A DNA stretch of 5,962 nucleotides from a bacterium 42_11. GTDB taxonomy: Bacteria > Synergistota > GBS-1. Location of the stretch: the NCBI GenBank assembly GCA_001508835.1, contig LGFB01000088.1, positions 1 through 5,962 on the forward strand, read 5' to 3'. The position numbers and the translations under genes are program-made. This document shows positions 1-4,867 of the stretch, one piece after another. Under the pieces are notes generated by a model. The model did not search any database. It was not told where the DNA came from and saw only the letters and a program-made list of their open reading frames with translations. Numbering within the stretch: position 1 is the first letter of the stretch; every line of letters begins with the position of its first letter.

Positions 1-637
1 GGCCTTTCTTCTCCCTCTCCTTTCACCAGGAACGTTAGATGAGCTTTTTGGAAGCCCAAAGGAGCCCGGACTTCTATTTAAAGGTACGGTCTCCTGCGGG
101 GTAATAAACCCCGTCATGATATTTGAAGATATCGAAACACCCGGTAAAAAGGTGGAAAAGTTCCTGTTTCAAATAGTAGACCCATACCATAGACAGGAGA
201 TGAAAGACCGATTCACAAATACGAGGCTATTTTTAGGCAAGTCACCTGTGTTCCTGATAGGGACCAAGCTAAGCAAAAAGTTTGACCATCCCAGCTTTAA
301 AAGCAGTGTGGATGTATACGAGATTCCTCCTCTAAAGCTTGAGGAGCTAAGCACAATACTTTCAAGCTATATCCTTCCCAAGATGATATCTAAGATGAAG
401 CCGAAATATAGGAAGGCATTTGAGCCCTTGAAAGACAGGGAAATATGCGACTTCTTAATAGATATCCTAAAGGAAAAACAAAGTATGAAGGGAGGTTATA
501 CCTTAGAGGGGCTCGAAAAATCGGTAAAGAAACTGCTTCTATTACTTCTATCAAGAAAGGAGAAGAAAATAACCTTAAGCGAAATCAAGAAACTTACGCC
601 CATGCTTCAAGAAGAGCTCGGAGGTGAAAAGAAATGA
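1..637 (+). CDS. Lon-like AAA+ ATPase domain protein, C-terminal part (5' end outside window)
   Basis: The frame is open from position 2 with no stop, so the ATG at 116 is internal and the true start lies upstream; 211 residues are visible. The segment around residues 37-45 (PVMIFEDIE) sits where Lon has its Walker B. It is followed by a stretch like Lon's LLE-LDPEQN-F-DHYL (here FLFQIVDPYHRQEMKDRF), a sensor-1 strand (VFLIGTK), and a lid-like helical part containing YILPKM, matching Lon's YLIPKQ. No protease domain follows: the protein ends at residue 211 after a Lys/Glu-rich helix. Key positions look altered: Walker B DE reads ED, the sensor-1 Asn position is Lys, the arginine-finger position (Lon LLDR) reads KSS, and the sensor-2 Arg position looks like Glu. 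The Walker A is not in the window. Role unknown; ATP binding or regulation without normal hydrolysis is an inference. The family call is by eye. Confidence 0.72.
   Translation, partial: AFLLPLLSPGTLDELFGSPKEPGLLFKGTVSCGVINPVMIFEDIETPGKKVEKFLFQIVDPYHRQEMKDRFTNTRLFLGKSPVFLIGTKLSKKFDHPSFKSSVDVYEIPPLKLEELSTILSSYILPKMISKMKPKYRKAFEPLKDREICDFLIDILKEKQSMKGGYTLEGLEKSVKKLLLLLLSRKEKKITLSEIKKLTPMLQEELGGEKK
621..626 (+). promoter_or_regulatory. Shine-Dalgarno site for the 57-residue ORF
   Basis: GAGGTG lies 7 bases ahead of the ATG at 634, inside the last codons of the AAA+ gene. It supports translation of the short downstream ORF and coupling to the upstream gene. Confidence 0.65.
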
Positions 638-807
638 TAAAGCCCGCAAGCTATATCTTCAGCTTCTATAAGGGAGAATACGATGAGGAAGAACTAAGCA
701 TAGATAAGGATACCTTCCGTCGCACCCTTATAGAACCTTTCTTCATCTCCTTAGATATAGAAATAGAAACAAAGGAAAATAACGAAGAGGATGATGATAA
801 CGACTAA
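634..807 (+). CDS. Small acidic protein of unknown function, coupled to the AAA+ gene
   Basis: A 57-residue ORF starts at an ATG that overlaps the TGA of the AAA+ gene (ATGA, 634-637) and has a good GAGGTG ribosome site 7 bases upstream. The product begins MIKPASYIFSFYKGEYDEEE and ends in a very acidic tail (residues 48-57, ENNEEDDDND). It has no membrane segment, signal peptide or cysteine, and I recognise no family. The strong ribosome site, the 4-base overlap and the shared direction make it a believable gene and a likely partner or regulator of the AAA+ protein, which is an inference. Its TAA overlaps the TAG of the convergent DJ-1-like gene. A chance ORF remains possible because of its length. 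Confidence 0.6.
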   Translation: MIKPASYIFSFYKGEYDEEELSIDKDTFRRTLIEPFFISLDIEIETKENNEEDDDND

Positions 808-1376
808 TTTCCCTTTAATTTTCTCACAATAGCGTTCTTAAACTTTTCCGCAGCCTGCGGCCCATTTGCCGTGATTATACCCTTATCCTCCACCACGGGC
901 AAATCTAAATAGTGGGCTCCAAGCATCTTTAAGGTGGGAGAGACGCTGGGCCAGCAGGTTGCCTTAACCCCTTTAAGCAAACCCGCCTTTGCCAAAGTAA
1001 CCGGAGCTATGCATATGGCGCAAAGGAGCTTCCCTTGAGAATACATCTCTCTCGCTATTCTGTGAGCGTTCGGGTCATCCCAGAAGACCTCGGCTCCAAC
1101 ACCACCAACGAAGATCACAGCTTTATAATCGTTAGGATTAACATCTTGAACCGCGAGCTCGGCCTCCGCCCTTCCTCCAAGCATCCCCTTAAGAGGTCCT
1201 TTGCTCTTAGAGGCTATAACGGGCGTTAACCCAGCCTCTTTGACCGCCTGATAGGAAGCCTCAAACTCCTCATCCCTGTAATTATCAGCTACAACAAGTA
1301 AAACCTTTTCCCCCAAGGCATAACATACTCCCGGCAACAAAAACAGAAGGAGCAACATTAAAACAAGTTCCCTCAT
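804..1376 (-). CDS. Exported DJ-1/PfpI-family protein
   Basis: This is a 190-residue protein of the class I glutamine amidotransferase-like DJ-1/PfpI fold. Members include chaperone/deglycase-like proteins, intracellular proteases and redox sensors, so the fold alone does not give the reaction. Residues 1-20 form a signal peptide (MREL, a Leu-rich core, then PGVCYA); a signal peptidase I cut after Ala20 is plausible, which would place it outside the cytoplasmic membrane. The nucleophile elbow is LCAICIAP with Cys122, and Glu39 in DEEFE matches the Glu that hydrogen-bonds this Cys. The residue after the Cys is Ile, not the His seen in PfpI-type proteases, and the position of DJ-1 His126 reads Trp142. 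FVGGVGAE and a GPQAAEKF stretch near the end also fit the family. The ATG overlaps the TGA of the hydrolase gene by 4 bases, so it is probably the last gene of the transporter operon. Confidence 0.88.
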   Translation of the reverse strand: MRELVLMLLLLFLLPGVCYALGEKVLLVVADNYRDEEFEASYQAVKEAGLTPVIASKSKGPLKGMLGGRAEAELAVQDVNPNDYKAVIFVGGVGAEVFWDDPNAHRIAREMYSQGKLLCAICIAPVTLAKAGLLKGVKATCWPSVSPTLKMLGAHYLDLPVVEDKGIITANGPQAAEKFKNAIVRKLKGN

Positions 1377-2338
1377 CGCTCGCTCACCTCCCCCTTTATT
1401 TTATCAAAAATTATATTAGATATTCTATTACCGAAAAAGACGGTCAATCCATGTGTGGAAGGCAACCAGTGGATTTCAGGCCTTCCCAACCCTTCCCAAA
1501 GCTCTAAAGCAGATTTTGGAGGTATCACCATATCGAAGAGGGAATTTATCATCACAACCTTCTTCCTCCTTAAAAGGGGAGCAAAGGTTAAGGGGTCGAA
1601 GAGAAAACATATCTTGGGAAGTTCAACCTCTCTGAAAGAGCCTCTTCTCTCAACCTCCCTAAGATAGCGCGGGTAGATCCTGTAATGCCTGTGACATTCC
1701 CCCCTGCTACAACCCTCCTCGTTCATAAAAAGCCTAACCAAGCTTCTCCAGACTATCCTCTCGAGATTAGCCCCACCAAGTATTAAGAAACCTCCAACCA
1801 AACTCTCCTCCATCGCCAAGGTTATTGCGGCTATCATCGCACCGAGGCTTATTCCTGCTATGAAGGGAGAAGAACCGTCGTTTAAAATCCTTAAAGCAAC
1901 TCGGGCATCCAAGACCGATTGATGGAAAAAGGCTGCAGTCTCGACATCGTTAAAATCCCTGAACCATAAGGCGCTCGGCTTGCCAGCCGGAGTTCTCTCA
2001 AGATGATAGGGTAAAGTTAAAAAGGCGCTTCTTACTCCTAAACGAGCAAGCTTTCTCGGAAGAAGGGAATAGAGAACCTTACGCCTCTTAGTTATACCAA
2101 GACCGTGAACGAAAAGCAAAAGGGAGCTTAGCTTCCTTTCCTTTGGAATGAAAACATCCACATAAACCCTGTTGTTCACGTCATACGGGCTCTTATAGAG
2201 GCTCTCGAAGGAAAGGCGCCGAACGAATACATCCCCTTCCTCCCTGACATCGGAGGAAATCGCCAAATCAAAATTCTTTGGAAGCTCATAAATGAAACTC
2301 TTCCAGTCTTCCGCCCTCAAGCTTAAAGACCTTCCCAC
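1373..2338 (-). CDS. Alpha/beta hydrolase
   Basis: This is a 321-residue cytoplasmic alpha/beta hydrolase with no signal peptide. The oxyanion-region motif is LLLFVHGLG (His78-Gly79), the nucleophile elbow is GISLG (Ser164), a late Asp is in NSLFDMVIPP (Asp269), and the catalytic His is in PSTHG (His296), so the triad looks complete. A YHLERTP stretch after the second strand is shared with a group of bacterial hydrolases of unknown substrate; I cannot name the substrate. The cap region carries a Cys-Cys-His-His cluster (Cys210, Cys215, His216, His218) that could bind metal. The start is GTG at 2338, chosen because AAGGAG lies 5 bases upstream; it overlaps the end of cbiO by 53 bases. A TTG at 2320 is an alternative. 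The gene is packed between cbiO and the DJ-1-like gene in the same direction, so it is probably cotranscribed with the metal transporter. Confidence 0.85.
   Translation of the reverse strand: MGRSLSLRAEDWKSFIYELPKNFDLAISSDVREEGDVFVRRLSFESLYKSPYDVNNRVYVDVFIPKERKLSSLLLFVHGLGITKRRKVLYSLLPRKLARLGVRSAFLTLPYHLERTPAGKPSALWFRDFNDVETAAFFHQSVLDARVALRILNDGSSPFIAGISLGAMIAAITLAMEESLVGGFLILGGANLERIVWRSLVRLFMNEEGCSRGECHRHYRIYPRYLREVERRGSFREVELPKICFLFDPLTFAPLLRRKKVVMINSLFDMVIPPKSALELWEGLGRPEIHWLPSTHGLTVFFGNRISNIIFDKIKGEVSER
1384..1393 (-). promoter_or_regulatory. Shine-Dalgarno site for the DJ-1-like gene
   Basis: GGGGAGGTGA on the minus strand ends 7 bases before the ATG at 1376, inside the end of the hydrolase gene. 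It fixes the DJ-1-like start and therefore the presence of its signal peptide. Confidence 0.75.
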
Positions 2339-2945
2339 AAACTCTCCTTAAGAAAGAGAAATCGTGAGCAATCACGATTAAAGGCCTATCTACATCCCTT
2401 ATAATGGCCTCAACCCTACGGGAAAACTCCTCATCAAGACCATTTAAAGGTTCATCCAAGATGAGCCCTTCCGGGTCCATAGCCAAAACCGCGCCTATGG
2501 AAACGATCCTCTTCTCTCCCCCCGAAAGCTTGTAGGTTAGCTTGTCCTTAAGATGAGATATACCAAGGGTTTTCAACACTCCATTAACCCTATCTTCAAG
2601 CTCTCTACCCCGTAAGCCCAAGTTTAAGGGGCCAAATGCTAAATCCTCAAAAACGGTGGGACAAAAAAGCTGGTCATCGGGGTCCTGAAAAACATAGCCT
2701 ATTTTAGTTCTAAGCTCATAAAAATCGTCTTCGCTTTCAATCCTCCTCCCCTTAAACAAAATCTCTCCCCTCTGGGGCCTTATAAACCCCATCATTATCT
2801 CCGCCAACGTGGTTTTCCCAGCACCATTAGGCCCCGTTATTCCTATTTTATCACCATAAGCGAGCCTGAGGTTAATCCCCTTCAGAAGGTTCCTTTCTCC
2901 ATAGGAGAAGTGGATATCAACAAGCTCTATTAAAGCCTCACCCAG
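2286..2945 (-). CDS. cbiO: ECF metal transporter ATPase CbiO/NikO
   Basis: This is the energising ATPase of an energy-coupling-factor nickel/cobalt importer, acting on the cytoplasmic side with CbiQ and CbiM. Counting from a CTG at 2945 it has 219 residues. Walker A is GPNGAGKTT (38-46). The Q-loop is VFQDPDDQLF with Gln87, a stretch typical of EcfA/CbiO proteins. The signature is LSGGEKR (140-146), Walker B LILDEP (161-166, Glu165), the D-loop LNGLD, and the H-loop His194. It stops about 25 residues after the H-loop, so it lacks much of the C-terminal extension of common CbiO proteins (often about 270 residues). No ATG, GTG or TTG exists in frame between the cbiQ stop codon (2952-2954) and Walker A. 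The first TTG (2807) lies just after Walker A and would destroy the protein. A CTG at 2943-2945, with GGAGG 9 bases upstream, is the best candidate start. Confidence 0.9.
   Translation of the reverse strand: MGEALIELVDIHFSYGERNLLKGINLRLAYGDKIGITGPNGAGKTTLAEIMMGFIRPQRGEILFKGRRIESEDDFYELRTKIGYVFQDPDDQLFCPTVFEDLAFGPLNLGLRGRELEDRVNGVLKTLGISHLKDKLTYKLSGGEKRIVSIGAVLAMDPEGLILDEPLNGLDEEFSRRVEAIIRDVDRPLIVIAHDFSFLRRVCGKVFKLEGGRLEEFHL
2344..2349 (-). promoter_or_regulatory. Shine-Dalgarno site supporting the GTG start of the hydrolase
   Basis: AAGGAG on the minus strand lies 5 bases ahead of the GTG at 2338, within the coding end of cbiO. It favours the long overlap over the TTG start 18 bases downstream. 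Confidence 0.55.
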
Positions 2946-2951
2946 TTCAGA

Positions 2952-3671
2952 CTACCTCCATTCAAAGATGGTAAGCAAGAAAATGAAGGATACGGTGGAG
3001 GTTATAAAATATAAATCCACCCTCGAAAGCTTAAACTTCCTGTAAAGGGGCATCCTACCGTTGAATCCCCTTGCCAACATTGCCCTATAAACCCGTTCCG
3101 CCCTATTATAGCTTCTTGCAAAAAGCATACCCATCAGATAGGCATAACTTCGGTAAGTATGGAAGTTAGCCTTAGGTTTAAAACCGCGGGCCTTCATCGC
3201 CTTTTTAAGCTTCCTGTACTCGGAGTCTATAACGCTGATATACCTTAGAGCAAAAAAGGCAATTTCCACAAGCTTCGGAGGAAGATAAAGTCCGTAAAGG
3301 CCATAAAGTATCGTGAAGGGGTCAGCGGAACGAAGGAGAACAGCGCTCCCAAGGAGGATTATGGAGGAACGAGCAAAAATCAAAAGCGCATTGGTCAAAC
3401 CATCCTGCGTCAAAGAAAGAGGTCCTATCCTTAAAAGAGGAGTACCTGGATAGGTGAAGGGAAGGAAAAGAACGACGAGAAGCAAAAACTTCTCTGCCAA
3501 GGCTATCTTTTTGAAGCTATCTATAATATCAGCACGATATAAAATGCTTAAAAGAAGGATGGCGAGAAAGCCAAAAAGGAGCGTCAACCAGCCTCTGGAA
3601 ACGGCAAGAAATACTGCAAAAAGAAAAAGAAAGACAATCCTCGCCCTTATATCAACGCTTTCAAGCCTCAA
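2952..3671 (-). CDS. cbiQ: ECF metal transporter transmembrane coupling protein CbiQ/NikQ
   Basis: This is the T-component of the ECF nickel/cobalt importer; it links the metal-binding membrane unit CbiM to the ATPase CbiO. It has 239 residues, in the usual CbiQ range. Hydrophobic segments are visible at about 11-25, 28-46, 60-74, 95-113 and 219-236, with a weaker one near 135-148. The two Ala-Arg-Gly signature motifs that contact the ATPase are intact: AMKARGF (158-164) and AMLARGF (197-203). The start is TTG at 3671, the only start codon between the in-frame stop of cbiM (3678-3680) and the first membrane segment; an AAAGGGG stretch ends 9 bases before it. It lies 6 bases after cbiM and 6 bases before cbiO, so the three are one transcription unit. 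Substrate is not encoded here; it follows from CbiM. Confidence 0.92.
   Translation of the reverse strand: MRLESVDIRARIVFLFLFAVFLAVSRGWLTLLFGFLAILLLSILYRADIIDSFKKIALAEKFLLLVVLFLPFTYPGTPLLRIGPLSLTQDGLTNALLIFARSSIILLGSAVLLRSADPFTILYGLYGLYLPPKLVEIAFFALRYISVIDSEYRKLKKAMKARGFKPKANFHTYRSYAYLMGMLFARSYNRAERVYRAMLARGFNGRMPLYRKFKLSRVDLYFITSTVSFIFLLTIFEWR
2955..2959 (-). promoter_or_regulatory. Shine-Dalgarno site for cbiO
   Basis: GGAGG on the minus strand lies in the last codons of cbiQ and ends 9 bases before the CTG at 2943-2945. It is the main evidence that translation of cbiO starts at this non-canonical codon. Confidence 0.55.
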
Positions 3672-3677
3672 GACCGC

Positions 3678-4805
3678 TTACCCCTTTCTTCTTGCTACCA
3701 CCATAGCCCACACTCCAAAGATACCAAAGATATAGCCTATTCCACCAAATATATCGCTCAGCGAAGGCTCGGTCAGCTTCTCCTCTATTTCAATTAAGCT
3801 CTCCTGAATGGGCTTAAGCTTTTCATCCAACAACTTTGAAAGGTCGTTAACGTCTTGAGTTTTAACTTCAAGGGGGGAAACCTTCTCCTCAGAAGGCTCT
3901 TTTTCCCCGAGCGTTAAAACCGCTTGGGATTTATGCCCCATTCCCGCCTCAACCACTATCTTAAGCTCCGAAACGCCGGAAGGAGGAGTAAAGACGAAAT
4001 TCCCCTTATCATCGGTTTTGCCCTTCAAAACCAAGTTACCGCTGGCATTATCGTAAACCAGCACATCTGCGTTCTTTACCCCCTCACCACTTGTGAAATA
4101 GGTTCGCGTTATTACTTTCCCACCTTCCCCCACATAAGCGAAGGTTTTTATCCTATGAGCCAATGAAGGTTCCGTCCAAAGAAATAGCAAGAGAAAGACC
4201 AGGATAGAAGAAAGCAAAATCTTTGGATTAATCTTCCTGATGAAAGCCAAAATCATGGAAGTTATCACCCCCTCAATCAGCATAACGGGGAAATGAGCTA
4301 TTAATATGAGCTTAGCAACGGACAAGAAAGCCTCTCCCGTAAGGGCCAAAGAGAGCGCAACAAATACCCCTGAAAGGGCAACCGAGAAAAAGCCGACCAG
4401 AAATCCCCCAAGCACGCTTAACACGACCTTCTCCGACAAAGCCAACCTCCTAAAAAGAATGGAGGTTAAAAGAGCGGGAAAGGCCATGTTAAAGGTGTTA
4501 ACTCCGAGCGTCGTTATCCCTCCAAACTGAAACAAGATCCCTTGAAGAAAAAGGGCAACCAGTATGGATGGGAAAACAGCCCACCCGAGGAAAAGGCCGT
4601 TAAGACCATTTAAGATTAGGTGAACGCTCGTTGGCCCCAAAGGAACGTGAATCAAAGAAGCCACAAAAAAGGCGGAGGATAAGATACCCACCTTGGGGAT
4701 GTCCTTATCCTTAAGTTTACTTAAGCCAACATATGTTCCACCCGCGGTCAAAAGGGCTCCGCCCAAGAGAACGGGTCCCGATAATACGCCCTCCGAAATA
4801 TGCAC
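3678..4805 (-). CDS. cbiM: CbiM/NikM metal-binding membrane subunit fused to a NikL-like extracytoplasmic domain
   Basis: This is the S-component of an ECF Ni/Co importer, 375 residues from the GTG at 4805. That start gives the N-terminus MHISEG; in characterised NikM, Met1-His2 and an internal His bind the metal, and His62 (PTSVH) fits the internal one. GAGGTGA 7 bases upstream agrees. A GTG at 4847 would add 14 residues and bury His2. Residues 1-190 hold about seven membrane segments with CbiM hallmarks (IHVPLGPTSVH, NGLNG, FQFGGITTLG). Residues 196-210 are another hydrophobic stretch ending in SLA-HR. Residues 217-300 are a NikL-like beta domain (HRIKTFAYV, VYDNASG, KGKTDDKGNF, EAGMGH). 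Next come a likely coiled coil (about 318-344) and a C-terminal membrane segment (349-371, SDIFGGIGYIFG). NikL accompanies nickel systems whereas cobalt systems usually carry CbiN, so nickel is favoured but not proven. Confidence 0.9.
   Translation of the reverse strand: MHISEGVLSGPVLLGGALLTAGGTYVGLSKLKDKDIPKVGILSSAFFVASLIHVPLGPTSVHLILNGLNGLFLGWAVFPSILVALFLQGILFQFGGITTLGVNTFNMAFPALLTSILFRRLALSEKVVLSVLGGFLVGFFSVALSGVFVALSLALTGEAFLSVAKLILIAHFPVMLIEGVITSMILAFIRKINPKILLSSILVFLLLFLWTEPSLAHRIKTFAYVGEGGKVITRTYFTSGEGVKNADVLVYDNASGNLVLKGKTDDKGNFVFTPPSGVSELKIVVEAGMGHKSQAVLTLGEKEPSEEKVSPLEVKTQDVNDLSKLLDEKLKPIQESLIEIEEKLTEPSLSDIFGGIGYIFGIFGVWAMVVARRKG
4158..4238 (-). other. Signal-peptide-like linker inside the CbiM-NikL fusion
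   Basis: Codons 190-216 encode a positive n-region (RKINPK), a hydrophobic core (about 196-210) and a c-region ending Pro-Ser-Leu-Ala followed by His-Arg. Ser at -3 and Ala at -1 fit the signal peptidase I rule. In separate NikL proteins the signal peptide ends just before the same HR-type start. The fusion may therefore be cut after Ala216, or the segment may simply act as a membrane anchor. Confidence 0.55.
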
Positions 4806-4812
4806 CTTCGTA

Positions 4813-4819
4813 TCACCTC
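4813..4819 (-). promoter_or_regulatory. Shine-Dalgarno site that decides the cbiM start
   Basis: GAGGTGA on the minus strand ends 7 bases before the GTG at 4803-4805. It selects the MHISEG start over the upstream GTG at 4847. That codon lies between the promoter elements, upstream of the expected transcript start, and so could not be used from this promoter. Confidence 0.8.
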
Positions 4820-4835
4820 TTAACCTTTCAGTGCT

Positions 4836-4864
4836 ATCATACCCCACCTTAAATGCGATGTCAA
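4836..4864 (-). promoter_or_regulatory. Sigma-70-type promoter for the cbiM operon
   Basis: On the minus strand a perfect -35 TTGACA (4859-4864) is separated by exactly 17 bases from a -10 TATGAT (4836-4841, five of six consensus bases). Transcription should start near 4828-4830, giving a 5' leader of about 24 bases that contains the ribosome site. The -35 begins 3 bases after the stop codon of the upstream ATPase gene. The leader is far too short for a cobalamin or NiCo riboswitch, and I see no terminator hairpin in the 62-base gap 4806-4867, so read-through from the upstream genes is also possible. Confidence 0.85.
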
Positions 4865-4867
4865 GGC

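Noticed and set aside
97..113. Hairpin CGGGGT-AATAA-ACCCCG
   Set aside because: It lies inside the conserved Walker B region of the AAA+ coding frame and has no T run after it, so a terminator is not supported.
848..860. CCGCA-GCC-TGCGG stem just past the end of the rightward operon
   Set aside because: The stem is only 5 bp, no T run follows, and it codes for the conserved GPQAAEKF end of the DJ-1-like protein; coincidence is more likely than a terminator.
2286..2807. CbiO starting at TTG 2807
   Set aside because: This would omit Walker A, which is intact and in frame directly upstream.
3454..3735. Rightward open frame of 93 codons across cbiQ and cbiM
   Set aside because: It is antisense to two well-conserved genes, and its Lys/Arg-rich product reflects the complementary codons. 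Similar rightward frames at 1035-1229, 1453-1667, 3924-4166, 4306-4530 and 4693-4959, the same-strand frame 445-627 and the minus-strand frame 169-354 were rejected as shadows of real genes.
4837..4842. GTATGA, identical to a NikR half-site, overlapping the -10 box
   Set aside because: No TCATAC partner is found at the 16-base spacing, and the bases are explained by the -10 hexamer.
4806..4847. N-terminal extension of CbiM from a GTG at 4847
   Set aside because: It lies upstream of the expected transcript start, has no fitting ribosome site, and would remove the Met-His N-terminus needed for metal binding.
4806..4867. Possible cobalamin or NiCo riboswitch ahead of cbiM
   Set aside because: The gap is 62 bases and the predicted leader only about 24, too short for either riboswitch class; no conserved box was seen.
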